Assembly (NCBI RefSeq): GCF_002980555.1
Contig: NZ_PVBT01000007.1
Span: forward strand, 248,001-312,000
Source: Phyllobacterium myrsinacearum
GTDB taxonomy: Bacteria > Pseudomonadota > Alphaproteobacteria > Rhizobiales > Rhizobiaceae
Length of the DNA: 64,000 nucleotides
Direction: 5' to 3'
The notes below the pieces were generated by a model. The model did not search any database. It was not told where the DNA came from and saw nothing but the letters and a program-made list of their open reading frames with translations. A program made the position numbers and the translations under genes. Positions 36,181 through 45,258 of the stretch are shown piece by piece; position 1 is the stretch's first letter; every line of letters starts with the position of its first letter.

Positions 36181-37656
36181 TCATGATTGCAATTCCATCG
36201 CATCGATGGCTTTGGCCAATCTGTGTTCCTCATTGTAATAGCGGGCGCGATCCCAGAATTTCGGCCGGCTTATGCCGGTTGAGACATGTTTTCCAATCAG
36301 CCGGCCATTCGCATCTTCGCCGTCGATGTCGTAAAGCATGAGGTCCTGGGTGATGATGACATCCCCTTCCATGCCAACAATTTCGGTCACATGCGTGATG
36401 CGGCGCGTGCCGTCGCGCAAACGGGCGGCCTGAATGATCACATCGACAGAACCAACGATGATCTCCCGCACCGTTCGCTGCGGCAGCGCAAACCCGCCCA
36501 TGGCGATCATGGATTCCATGCGGCTGAGACATTCGCGCGGGCTGTTGGCGTGGATGGTGCCCATCGACCCGTCATGACCGGTGTTCATGGCCGACAGAAG
36601 ATCAAACACCTCCGGTCCGCGGACTTCGCCGACGATGATCCGCTCGGGACGCATGCGCAGGCAGTTCTTGACCAGGTCACGCATGGTGATCTCACCCTCA
36701 CCCTCCAGATTGGCAGGACGGGTTTCAAGGCGCACCACATGCGGCTGCTGCAGCTGAAGTTCGGCCGAATCCTCGCAGGTGATGATGCGCTCATCCCGGT
36801 CAATATAATTCGTCAGGCAGTTCAGGAGCGTGGTCTTGCCCGAACCGGTGCCGCCGGAGATGACGATGTTGCAGCGAACGCGTCCGATGATCTGAAGCAG
36901 CTCGGCACCCGGCGGCGAAATCGCACCAAGGCGCACCAGCTGATCAAGTGTCAGTTTGTCTTTCTTGAACTTGCGGATGGTGAGCACCGGCCCATCGAGC
37001 GCAAGAGGCGGCGCGATGACATTTACACGCGAGCCATCGGGAAGGCGCGCATCGCATATGGGACTGGATTCATCGACGCGGCGGCCAACCTGGCTGACAA
37101 TGCGCTGGCAGATGTTCAGAAGCTGCTGGTTGTCGCGGAAGCGGACGCCCGATTCCTGGACCTTGCCAAGCACTTCAATATAGGTTTTGCGCGCACCGTT
37201 GACCATGATGTCGGCGATATCGTCACGGGCGAGCAAAGGCTCCAGCGGACCATAGCCGAGCACATCATTGCAGATATCGTCGAGCAATTCCTCCTGCTCG
37301 GCGATCGACATGGCAAAATTCTTGATGGCGATGATATCGTTGACGATATCGCGAATTTCCTCGCGCGCCACATCCGGATCAAGTTTGGACAGCTGAGAGA
37401 GATCGATCGTGTCGATCAGGGCCGTAAAAACCTGCGATTTTGTGTCGTAGTAGCTCTCGTTCTTTTCACGCTGCGGTGCGACCGGCTTGGGCGCCTGGTC
37501 GACGACCGCCAGACGCTTTACCTCGCCAATATCCCGCGGCTTTGCCGCTTCCGCGGCAAGCGGAGCATGACCCATGGGCAACGCCGTCTCAAGCGCAAGC
37601 GCCCGGAACTCCTGGACAGGGCGCCCTTCGCCCGTACTGCCGCGTTTGCCGAACAT
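36181..37656 (-). CDS. cpaF: Tad pilus assembly ATPase CpaF (TadA)
   Basis: Hexameric ATPase driving Flp pilus extension, and in some species retraction. The 491-residue protein has the N-terminal domain, then Walker [10 protein letters not shown] (268-276), the Asp box [19 protein letters not shown], Walker B-like [15 protein letters not shown] and the His box [15 protein letters not shown]. All catalytic boxes are intact. It lies between cpaE and tadB on the minus strand. Confidence 0.97.
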   Translation of the reverse strand: MFGKRGSTGEGRPVQEFRALALETALPMGHAPLAAEAAKPRDIGEVKRLAVVDQAPKPVAPQREKNESYYDTKSQVFTALIDTIDLSQLSKLDPDVAREEIRDIVNDIIAIKNFAMSIAEQEELLDDICNDVLGYGPLEPLLARDDIADIMVNGARKTYIEVLGKVQESGVRFRDNQQLLNICQRIVSQVGRRVDESSPICDARLPDGSRVNVIAPPLALDGPVLTIRKFKKDKLTLDQLVRLGAISPPGAELLQIIGRVRCNIVISGGTGSGKTTLLNCLTNYIDRDERIITCEDSAELQLQQPHVVRLETRPANLEGEGEITMRDLVKNCLRMRPERIIVGEVRGPEVFDLLSAMNTGHDGSMGTIHANSPRECLSRMESMIAMGGFALPQRTVREIIVGSVDVIIQAARLRDGTRRITHVTEIVGMEGDVIITQDLMLYDIDGEDANGRLIGKHVSTGISRPKFWDRARYYNEEHRLAKAIDAMELQS

Positions 37657-37674
37657 GGCTCTATTCCTTCATCG

Positions 37675-38958
37675 TCATTTCTTGCGCTTCAGCTTGGACA
37701 AAACCGCGGAAAGCACCGGCTTCCGCTTGGCCTTCAGCTCCAGCCGTCCCGTCAGGATGTGGGCAATCTCATTGATGTTCTGGACAATCGCATTGGCGGA
37801 ATCGGTCTCGGCGAGCATCCGTCCGTTGTTTGCCGCGTTCCCGAACAATGCAGGCTCGAAAGGAATGACGCCGATCGGCATGATTCCCAGCGGACTGCAG
37901 AAATCGGCAGGCGCGATCTCCGGCCGTTTGGGAATTCCGACCTGATTGAGAATGAGACGCGGCGGTCCATCGTTCGGGCGCAGCTGTTTCAAGGTGTCCA
38001 GCAGGTTTTTAGTGTTGCGCAGATTCGCCAATTCCGGCGATGCGACGATCACGATCTCATCTGCACGCGCCAGGGTTGTGCGGGTCCAGCCGTTCCAGGT
38101 GTGGGGAATATCCAGAATGACATGCGGCACGGACCTTTGAGCCACGTCGATCAGATGGGCAAAGGAATCCTCGCGGAAATCGAACACGCGGTCCAGGGTT
38201 GATGGCGCTGCCAGCAGTGACAGGTTTTCAGCGCATTGCGCCAGCAGCCGGTCCAGGTAAACGTCATCGATGCGTTCGGGTGAAAATACTGCTTCCGCTA
38301 TGCCTTGCGGCGGGTCCTGGTCGAAATTGATGTTGGCAGTGCCATAGGGCAGATCCATATCGGCAATGACCACCTCGTTCTTGAAAAGCGAGGAGATGCA
38401 CCATGCGATGTTGTGCGACATCGTCGAAGCGCCGACGCCGCCCTTTGCGCCGATAAACGCAATGGAGCTTCCCAGCGGCTTTGCGTCGGGATCGACAAAA
38501 AGACCGCCGATCACGCCAATGATATCGGCCAGATTAACCGGTGCGACCATATATTCCGAAATGCCATTGCGCATCAGTTCGCGGTAAAGCCAAACGTCAT
38601 TGTAATGCCCGATGACCACCACTTTGGTGCTTGGATCGCAAACCTCGGACAGGGCGGTGAGCTGTTCCAGCATGTCGCGCGGGGCAGCCGATGATTCCAG
38701 AACAATCAGATTGGGTGTCGGCACCGTCTGAAAGAGTTCAACTGCTGTCGCTATTCCACCCATGTGAAGCTGTGCATGTGTTTTCGCCATGCGGCGGTCT
38801 TCGCTTGCATGCGATATCTGCTGTGCAACAGCATCGCTCTCGCAAAATGCCTGTATTGAAATTCGGGGAATTGGCCGGAAAGCGTGCAGGCCCGCACCAG
38901 CCGGCCGGCCATCGCCATCCCCGAATTGATTGTCTGTTTCAAAGGCCAACTGGCTCAT
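37675..38958 (-). CDS. cpaE: Tad pilus assembly/localisation protein CpaE
   Basis: A 427-residue protein with a receiver-like N-terminal domain (about 70-150, LIVLESSAAPRDMLEQLTAL) and a MinD/ParA-type ATPase domain. The deviant Walker A is GAKGGVGAST (~170) and is followed by VVIADMDLPYGTANINFDQD. CpaE positions the pilus machinery, at the pole in Caulobacter. It sits in order between cpaD and cpaF. Confidence 0.95.
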   Translation of the reverse strand: MSQLAFETDNQFGDGDGRPAGAGLHAFRPIPRISIQAFCESDAVAQQISHASEDRRMAKTHAQLHMGGIATAVELFQTVPTPNLIVLESSAAPRDMLEQLTALSEVCDPSTKVVVIGHYNDVWLYRELMRNGISEYMVAPVNLADIIGVIGGLFVDPDAKPLGSSIAFIGAKGGVGASTMSHNIAWCISSLFKNEVVIADMDLPYGTANINFDQDPPQGIAEAVFSPERIDDVYLDRLLAQCAENLSLLAAPSTLDRVFDFREDSFAHLIDVAQRSVPHVILDIPHTWNGWTRTTLARADEIVIVASPELANLRNTKNLLDTLKQLRPNDGPPRLILNQVGIPKRPEIAPADFCSPLGIMPIGVIPFEPALFGNAANNGRMLAETDSANAIVQNINEIAHILTGRLELKAKRKPVLSAVLSKLKRKK

Positions 38959-38998
38959 CGTAGAATTCCGTGTTTTGTCGAAAGGTCTCTTTCAGCAA

Positions 38999-39679
38999 TT
39001 AGTACTGGACTTCCTGCCTGATGATCGGGGTGGGAGGCGTGGCATTTCTGTAGGCATCGATCACTTTGCCGCGACGCTCCGCATCGATCGTCGTTGTCGC
39101 CCTTGGCCCGAGGAGATCCGCGGGGTTGGCTATCTGCGCCGCCAGATTGTTCTGGCTGGCGCAACCAAAATTGGCATAGTGCTTGTTCTCCGCCGTATCG
39201 AGCAGATCCTTGGGCCACTGGCCGCACGGCCCGGTCGAGGCCGTCATGGCCGAGTAGGACAAACGGATAGGCGCCGATTCATCCGAGGCAGCCCGATACC
39301 GCTCACTGGAGATATTGAACGGCTTGACCCCGCTCCGGCGCAACACGGCAACAATGTCCTCGCGCAGGCGGCCCGCAGCGTGCTCGTTTGGCGTGCCCGA
39401 CGGCAGCAGTATGTGAATGACGCCCGAACCGTTGGCATGATAATTGGTCAGAACATTCTGCACGATGCTGCGCTGGGTGATCGACAACCTGTTGTCGGCA
39501 TGACCCACCGGGATGTCGGCAACCTGCTCTTTTTCAGAGATGACAATGGGATGGTTGGTCCGATAGTCGTCGGGGATGCTCCCGACGGTTGTGCTGCGGT
39601 CTGCACATCCCGCAAGCAGAGCGACGGCGAGAAGGGCAAGCACCGGTTTCACCGGCTTGGATTTCCTGAGGGCTGACAT
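38999..39679 (-). CDS. cpaD: Tad pilus lipoprotein CpaD
   Basis: Outer-membrane-associated lipoprotein of about 226 residues that assists the CpaC secretin. The signal peptide VKPVLALLAVALLAGC ends in a lipobox LAGC. The CpaD-specific core includes SYSAMTASTGPCGQWPKDLL and the CASQNNLAAQIANPADLL motif near the C-terminus. I choose the ATG at 39679, which has AAGGA at good spacing; an ATG at 39697 overlapping the cpaC stop is the alternative. Confidence 0.92.
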   Translation of the reverse strand: MSALRKSKPVKPVLALLAVALLAGCADRSTTVGSIPDDYRTNHPIVISEKEQVADIPVGHADNRLSITQRSIVQNVLTNYHANGSGVIHILLPSGTPNEHAAGRLREDIVAVLRRSGVKPFNISSERYRAASDESAPIRLSYSAMTASTGPCGQWPKDLLDTAENKHYANFGCASQNNLAAQIANPADLLGPRATTTIDAERRGKVIDAYRNATPPTPIIRQEVQY

Positions 39680-39693
39680 GGCGGGGTCCTTGC

Positions 39694-41253
39694 TCATTTG
39701 TAGATGTATCCGACAACGCCCTCATACCGGCCGGCCGGCGGGGTGGCCGCTTTCGTTCCATAGACCCGGTTGACTTTACCGAGGAACATGCCGGCCGCAT
39801 CGCTGGCAAGATTGAGATTATCATCAGGCCGGGCAAGGGCGGTCCGGGCAACCGGCCGTACCAGATAGGGTGTGATAATGATGACAAGTTCCGTCTCGTT
39901 GCGCACGAATTCGCGGCTGCGGAACAGCGTGCCGAGGACCGGTATTTTGGACAGCCCGGGAAGGCCTGAGATAGCTTGTCGCGCATCATCCCGCATCAAG
40001 CCGGCAATCATCATGGATCCGCCGGAGGGAAGCTCCACAGTCGTGTCAGCCAGGCGCTTGCGGATGGATATGACGTTGGTCGAAGGTTTTCGTTGCCCAA
40101 CGCTCAGGGATGCCGATCCTTCCAGTGTCGGTTCGGAAACAGATGTACGCACTTTGAGACTGATCCGTCCCGGCGATAGAACCACGGGAACAAATTCAAG
40201 GCCAATGCCGTAGTCGATCTTGCCGATGTTGTAGGTGACTTTTCCCTTGTCATCGACATCCGAGCCATTGATCATGTTGTATTCGCCGCCGACACGGAAC
40301 GTGGCTTTTTCCCCCGAGATCGCCGTCAGCGTCGGTTCCGCCAGCGTTTTCATCACGCCAGCCAGTTCCATGGCATTGATATAGGAGTCGATCGTGGCAC
40401 TGCCGATCGAAATGGGAATGCTTGCACCGGAACTGCTCAGGCCCTTCCCGACAAGGGAGGCCAAATTTTCCGAGCCGAACAGGATGCCGTCGGATTTCGT
40501 GGATCCAACCATGTTGACGCCGAGCTGTTTCATCACGGAACGGCTGACTTCCGCAACCGTGACCTTCAGCGTCACCTGATCTTCGCCGGCGATCTGGATC
40601 AGATTGACGATCTTGCTCTTCTGCCGCGCCTCATTCGGGTCACCAATGACAACGCTGGTATTGCCGTTGCCGCCGCCAGCCGCATTCTGCTGATACTGGC
40701 CCGTGGTCGCTTCACCGCCGGTGACCAGGAGGGTCGCAAGATCCGTGGCCCGCTTGGCGTCAAGCGGCGTCTGCACCGTTCCGGTCAGGATCACATTGTC
40801 GTTCAACAGTTCGACCTTGATATCGGAATCCGGGATATATTTTTTCAGGCTGCCCTCAAGGCCGGCGACATCACGTTCGATCACCAGATCGAAACTGGCC
40901 AGCTGTTCGCCGTTCGGCCCAAAGACGAAAACATTGGTCTGGCCGACCTGTTTACCGAAGAGATAGATGCGGCGCGCCGTCCGGGTCACTGCATCGGCCA
41001 CGGTCGGATTGGCGACAAGGATATCGTAAGCATCCGCCGGAAGATCGACCACCAGGGATTTGTTGAGCGCAAGATTGATCCGCTTTGTCGCGCCCTGCCC
41101 CTGGTTCAACTTGACGATGTTGCTTTGCGCCACGGCCGCTGTCTGAATCGGCAAGGAAGCAATGCTGCAGCCAACAGCGACAAGTCCGGCTTTCCAATAC
41201 CGGTGTGCGCGATGGCCAGGTTGCCCCATTGTGAACATTGCTCCGAAACCCAT
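39694..41253 (-). CDS. cpaC: Tad pilus secretin CpaC (RcpA)
   Basis: Outer-membrane channel for the Flp pilus, 519 residues. A signal peptide (LVAVGCSIASLPIQTAAVAQ) precedes the pilus N-terminal domain (LVVDLPADAYDILVANPTVA), a BON-like region (IKVELLNDNVILTGTVQTPL) and the secretin domain, ending with ELVIIITPYLVRPV. It abuts cpaB by one base. The first ATG is at 41253; in-frame ATGs at 41238 and 41229 would also leave a complete signal peptide. Confidence 0.96.
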   Translation of the reverse strand: MGFGAMFTMGQPGHRAHRYWKAGLVAVGCSIASLPIQTAAVAQSNIVKLNQGQGATKRINLALNKSLVVDLPADAYDILVANPTVADAVTRTARRIYLFGKQVGQTNVFVFGPNGEQLASFDLVIERDVAGLEGSLKKYIPDSDIKVELLNDNVILTGTVQTPLDAKRATDLATLLVTGGEATTGQYQQNAAGGGNGNTSVVIGDPNEARQKSKIVNLIQIAGEDQVTLKVTVAEVSRSVMKQLGVNMVGSTKSDGILFGSENLASLVGKGLSSSGASIPISIGSATIDSYINAMELAGVMKTLAEPTLTAISGEKATFRVGGEYNMINGSDVDDKGKVTYNIGKIDYGIGLEFVPVVLSPGRISLKVRTSVSEPTLEGSASLSVGQRKPSTNVISIRKRLADTTVELPSGGSMMIAGLMRDDARQAISGLPGLSKIPVLGTLFRSREFVRNETELVIIITPYLVRPVARTALARPDDNLNLASDAAGMFLGKVNRVYGTKAATPPAGRYEGVVGYIYK

Positions 41254-41254
41254 T

Positions 41255-42055
41255 TTATTTGCGCCCCAATATTTCAGTGACAGTCCCGGATTTGATCAGC
41301 TTGACGTTCCCGGCCCGGCCGGGTGAATTGACGAGATATTCCGCACCCGGCCCCGTCGGCTCCTGTGCATCCTGCAGGGACCGCAGCACCAATGTCATGC
41401 GGCTGGCCATCTGCTGGGCCACTGCCAGTATCTCCGCCTGCTGCGGCGTGAGCTCGAGCGTTGCCGTGGATCCGACCTTGTTCTTCTGGCCTGTTTCGTC
41501 TTCCTGGATAGTCTGGTCGATGGCGAGAACCCGGACATTGCTCAAAATGGTCTCGGTGGCGAACTGCTTCTGTTCGCCTTCGATCTGCCGGATCATGATC
41601 ACATCGACATAATCATTGGGCAGGATGAAGCCACCCGCCGACGTATCCGCAGCAATCTGCGTGGCCACGGCGCGCATCCCGGATGGCAACTGCGCGGACA
41701 TGAAACTCTGGCCCTTGCCGATCAGCTTGGCTTCCCGAATGGGTTCTCCCGGAAATATCTGCAACCGCACGGTGGAGCCGCGCAATTCTTCCTCGGCATT
41801 GGGCCGGTCCGCGCGCTTGATGTAGCCATCGGCCAGGGCAGATACCGGCCAGGGTTGCCAGCGCATCTGGTTTCGCATTTCGGCGCCGACACCAAGCCCG
41901 TCCGTGGCAACCAGCACGTCCTGTAATTCAATCTGAGGTAGCGGAACCGTTTGCACGACGACCGGCACATCGGGCTTCATATTCGTCGCGATATAGCCAG
42001 CCGCACCGGCGGCCGAAATCGCCACGATGAGAATAACAACGCGTGCCTTTTGCAT
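41255..42055 (-). CDS. cpaB: Tad pilus assembly protein CpaB (RcpC)
   Basis: A 266-residue periplasmic protein anchored by an N-terminal helix (VVILIVAISAAGAAGYI). A SAF/beta-clip domain follows (QDVLVATDGLGVGAEM to PGEPIREAKLIGKG), then the CpaB/RcpC segment GGFILPNDYVDVIMIRQIEG. It probably stabilises the secretin in the periplasm. A 189-base gap separates it from cpaA, large for this operon and possibly holding an internal promoter. Confidence 0.95.
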   Translation of the reverse strand: MQKARVVILIVAISAAGAAGYIATNMKPDVPVVVQTVPLPQIELQDVLVATDGLGVGAEMRNQMRWQPWPVSALADGYIKRADRPNAEEELRGSTVRLQIFPGEPIREAKLIGKGQSFMSAQLPSGMRAVATQIAADTSAGGFILPNDYVDVIMIRQIEGEQKQFATETILSNVRVLAIDQTIQEDETGQKNKVGSTATLELTPQQAEILAVAQQMASRMTLVLRSLQDAQEPTGPGAEYLVNSPGRAGNVKLIKSGTVTEILGRK

Positions 42056-42244
42056 CGATGAACCCCAATAGACTTTTGTCTAATTTACCCAGGGTTGCAC
42101 CTTGACTTGGCAATCGTGTAATTATGGTTAACAGTTTACTTAAAAGGACAAAAAACGACGCTCGCCGGCATTCGGTTGTACCGCCTGCAGGGAAGCTGCA
42201 CTGTTTTCACGGTAAATCGATCGGTGAACGGGGAAGGCCCGCCG

Positions 42245-42769
42245 TCAGGCATGGGCCAACCGGTCTATCACCCAGACGCACAGGGGTGACGACGGAAACA
42301 TGATGAGGCCGGCAGCGCCAAGGGCAACACCGTAGGGAACACCTTCGTTCTTCTGTGCCAGCCGGTGCATGAAGTTGAAGCGGCCGGCATATGCGATAGC
42401 GAAATGCGAGCTGCGATATTTGAGGATGGCCAGGGTAAGCGCGCCGCCGAGCAGCGACATGAAAAGCAGGTAGCCGGCCAATTCCACATTCCAACCCATC
42501 CAGACCGCCGTGGCGGTCATGAGCTTGGCATCGCCGCCGCCCATCGTTCCCATTGCAAACAGCAGGAACGTGACGGCAAGCACCACGGCTCCGGCGGCAA
42601 AATGCAGTCCATAAATATCCCAGGGCATTCCGGTCATGGGCGCCAGAACGGCAAAGGCGGCAAGGAGTATAAGCGATACACGATTTTGGATCGTCATCGA
42701 CAAAAGATCCGATATCCCGGCAAAGGCCATGGCGAAGGGGAAAACGATCAATATCGCAGCTTCAATCAT
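42245..42769 (-). CDS. cpaA: prepilin peptidase CpaA (TadV)
   Basis: Aspartic membrane protease of 174 residues that cleaves Flp prepilin and the TadE-like pseudopilins. The two catalytic Asp are in AGISDLLSMTIQN and in the GxGD-type motif MGGGDAKLM. It is the small form, lacking the methyltransferase domain of type IV prepilin peptidases. Five or six membrane helices are apparent. It follows the pilin gene by 61 bases. Confidence 0.95.
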   Translation of the reverse strand: MIEAAILIVFPFAMAFAGISDLLSMTIQNRVSLILLAAFAVLAPMTGMPWDIYGLHFAAGAVVLAVTFLLFAMGTMGGGDAKLMTATAVWMGWNVELAGYLLFMSLLGGALTLAILKYRSSHFAIAYAGRFNFMHRLAQKNEGVPYGVALGAAGLIMFPSSPLCVWVIDRLAHA

Positions 42770-42830
42770 CGCGCCGTTCCATCAAACCGGGTGGCGGAAG
42801 CGTTCCACATATCAACACCACCCAGGACAT

Positions 42831-43037
42831 TCATTTGCTCGCATTGCCTACGGTTGTCGCAACGCCATCATAGGTTGTCTGTACTGCGGTCCCGAGCGCA
42901 CCGGCGCCGGCGACGATGCCAAGGGAAATGATACCGGCAATCAACGCATATTCTATGGCTGTCGCGCCCGACCGGTTCCGGGGAAAATCCGTGAATACAT
43001 TGCCATCTGACGGAGCGAGGCGCCTTGCATTGAACAT
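42831..43037 (-). CDS. flp: Flp/Fap-type major pilin
   Basis: A 68-residue prepilin. The processing site is RNRSG followed by ATAIEYALIAG: cleavage after Gly with Glu at +5 and Tyr at +6 is diagnostic of Flp pilins. A hydrophobic helix (ALIAGIISLGIVAGAGALG) makes the filament core. I choose the second of two adjacent ATGs (43037), which sits six bases after GGGGGAG. Only one pilin gene is present in the island. Confidence 0.94.
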   Translation of the reverse strand: MFNARRLAPSDGNVFTDFPRNRSGATAIEYALIAGIISLGIVAGAGALGTAVQTTYDGVATTVGNASK

Positions 43038-43233
43038 CATGATCTCCCCCGCATGCCTGCTATCCTTGACAGTGGCTGACTTCGTAACGTGATGTCCTCG
43101 ACAATATCCGCTGCGCATTGCTTTCAGCTTAAGAAAGACCGTTAGGAAAAGATGAAGGCGAACCGTAAAATCCCGCGTTTCGCCATGCCCGGCCGCTCCG
43201 CCGCCACGGATGGTGCCCACGAGGCAATTATAC

Positions 43234-43248
43234 TTAACGATAAGTTCA
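43234..43248. promoter_or_regulatory. CtrA-like site between the pilin gene and the plus-strand pilus genes
   Basis: TTAA-N7-TTCA, one mismatch from the CtrA consensus TTAA-N7-TTAA, with a further TTAA at 43254. It lies in the 277-base divergent region between flp and the secretin-N protein. Pilin genes are CtrA targets in Caulobacter. The motif is short, so chance is a real possibility. Confidence 0.28.
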
Positions 43249-43314
43249 CGGGGTTAAGCCTTCTTTCACCAATCATCGGCATCGTTCATCCAACGATTTG
43301 CGAAGGGCACTCCC

Positions 43315-43752
43315 ATGGTTCGATACAACGGCCAACGACGTTTCGGTCGGCATGCAACAATGATCGCACTCATGCTCGCGGCCGTCCTGTCCGGGAGGGC
43401 GCAGGCCGATACGGGCATTCACGTGGTCATGAACCAGGCAACCGTGCTGAAACTTGCCCGTCCCGCCGATACGGTCGTGGTCGGCGATCCTGAAATAGCG
43501 GATGCCGTTGTCAAGGATTCCCGAACCGTCGTGTTGACGGGAAAGGGATTTGGCATGACCAATATCGTGATCATGGACGCTGAAGGCGGGGCGATCGTTG
43601 ACGATCAGGTTCTGGTCAGCCGCAGTGTTGCCAATACCGTGCGCGTTTACCGGCGCGCCTATGTGCAAACACTCTCCTGCTCTCCCTTCTGCGAGATATC
43701 CCAGAAGACGAATGCGGAAAAGAAATCCGACACGGAAATCGGCGGGAACTGA
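43315..43752 (+). CDS. pilus-assembly protein with secretin N-terminal domain only
   Basis: A 145-residue periplasmic protein. The signal peptide is MIALMLAAVLSGRAQA. The rest matches the first domain of CpaC (compare VLKLARPADTVVVGDPEIADAV with the CpaC N-domain), but there is no secretin barrel. A Cys pair (LSCSPFC) near the C-terminus may form a disulfide. It diverges from the pilin gene and leads the plus-strand TadE-like genes. It may cap or assist the CpaC ring; this is inference from homology and location. Confidence 0.85.
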   Translation: MVRYNGQRRFGRHATMIALMLAAVLSGRAQADTGIHVVMNQATVLKLARPADTVVVGDPEIADAVVKDSRTVVLTGKGFGMTNIVIMDAEGGAIVDDQVLVSRSVANTVRVYRRAYVQTLSCSPFCEISQKTNAEKKSDTEIGGN

Positions 43753-43891
43753 CCGGCTTGTCGTGACCGCTTGCATCACGGTTGAGAAAGCGTGAATTCA
43801 GGCATCACAATTTGCACTTTCCTTCACACGAGATTCTAATATCTGCCTGATAGAGCTGTGTCCGTTGCGGGGAGACGGAGAAGGTCCAGTG

Positions 43892-44491
43892 ATGATGAAG
43901 GCAGCAGTCAGGGATGAACCACGCGGAAATTCCGATTTGCCGGAAAGCAGGCGTCCCGCCGGAAAAGGCTCGCTGCCCGCGCGGTTCTGCAAACACAATC
44001 GCGGCAGCGTCGCCATTGAATTTGCTATGATCGCCCTTCCCTTCTTTCTCCTGATCTTTGCCGTTGTCGAAGTCACCCTCAGCTTCACCGCCGAACAGGT
44101 CATGTCCAACGCCGTTGACGATATTTCGCGCCAGCTGCGCACCGGGCAATTGAAGACAACGGATGTCAGCGACGCCACAAAACTGAAAGCGCGGATTTGC
44201 CCCCAATTGTTCATGGCCGCCACGCCCTGCCCCGATCTCGAGGTTGATCTGCAGACCTATGCGACGTTCAAAACCGTACCCACGACAATCCCGCTCAAAT
44301 CGGACAATGACGTCGATGTCAGCGCTCTGAAAGTCAATCCGGGCGGTGCTGGTACGATCAATCAGCTGCGGATTTTCTACCGCTGGCCCATTTTGACCGA
44401 TTTGATGAAGACCCGTATCGCAAGCATACAGAGTCAGGGCAAAACCCTGCTGTTCTCCACCGTCACCTGGCAAAATGAGCCTTACCTCTGA
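43892..44491 (+). CDS. TadE-like pseudopilin 1
   Basis: A 199-residue pseudopilin. After a ~38-residue basic leader comes NRGSVAIEFAMIALPFFLLI: Gly followed by a hydrophobic helix with Glu at +5, the TadE processing signature. The periplasmic domain contains ARICPQLFMAATPCPDLEVD, a likely disulfide. I use the ATG at 43892 preceded by AAGG. CpaA would cleave it. Its stop overlaps the next start (TGATG). Confidence 0.9.
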   Translation: MMKAAVRDEPRGNSDLPESRRPAGKGSLPARFCKHNRGSVAIEFAMIALPFFLLIFAVVEVTLSFTAEQVMSNAVDDISRQLRTGQLKTTDVSDATKLKARICPQLFMAATPCPDLEVDLQTYATFKTVPTTIPLKSDNDVDVSALKVNPGGAGTINQLRIFYRWPILTDLMKTRIASIQSQGKTLLFSTVTWQNEPYL

Positions 44492-45159
44492 TGCGCCGCC
44501 AAGCAACCGATCATCTGTTTTCTTCCGCGAAGGCTTCTGCCATGCCGGCATTCAAAAAAATACGTGAAAAAATGGCTGCTTCTACGCGTAACCTGGTTGC
44601 GTTCGGCAAAGACCGCCGGGGTATTGCCGCGCTGGAATTTGCGTTGATCGCGCCGGTGATGATCATGCTTCTTCTGGGGAGCATTGAAATCACCAACGGT
44701 TTCGACGTGAACAAGAAGCTGGCGCGGGCCGGAGCGATGGTGGGCGATCTGGTCACGCAGCAACAATCCATCACCAAGGAAAAGATCGCCGATATCATGG
44801 AAATCGGGACCTCCATCCTCTTGCCCTATCGCCGCGACCTGCCGACCATCACCATTGCGTCCATCACTGTCGACGCGAACGGCAACGCCACGGTTGCCTG
44901 GTCGCAGCGCAAACAGGGTCAGGCCATCTCAACGCCCTATACCAAGGGCAGCGCCATCACCATCGATCCCAACCTGAAGATTCCCACGTCAAACTTTGTT
45001 CGCGTTGAAACCAGCATCGCCTATATCCCGCTCATTGCCTGGACAATGAAAGACACCGTGAAAACTTCAATAGGCACCAGCGGGCCGGGTATCGCCATGG
45101 GCAAGATGATCTATGGCCGGATCCGCCAGGGAGATGCGGTGGCTTGCACCAATTGCTGA
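44491..45159 (+). CDS. TadE/TadG-like pseudopilin 2
   Basis: A 222-residue relative of the preceding gene. The processing region is DRRGIAALEFALIAPVMIML, again Gly with Glu at +5. The periplasmic part ends CTNC, a possible disulfide. It is shorter than classical TadG and lacks the von Willebrand domain, so TadE-like is the safer label. It may start at the ATG overlapping the upstream stop (44491) or at 44542, which has GAAGG. Together these are probably minor tip or priming pilins. Confidence 0.88.
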   Translation: MRRQATDHLFSSAKASAMPAFKKIREKMAASTRNLVAFGKDRRGIAALEFALIAPVMIMLLLGSIEITNGFDVNKKLARAGAMVGDLVTQQQSITKEKIADIMEIGTSILLPYRRDLPTITIASITVDANGNATVAWSQRKQGQAISTPYTKGSAITIDPNLKIPTSNFVRVETSIAYIPLIAWTMKDTVKTSIGTSGPGIAMGKMIYGRIRQGDAVACTNC

Positions 45160-45258
45160 AACATCGGCGCCAGCCTTAACAGCCGCCCCGCGCACATGAT
45201 GTTTGTCATCAGCGTCAGTTTCACCTATCTGTGGATTCTGGTTCTGATGGAGTGAGGC

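Noticed and set aside
36286-38202. A 638-codon open frame opposite cpaF and cpaE
   Set aside because: It spans the boundary of two certain genes on the other strand and shows no recognisable domain.
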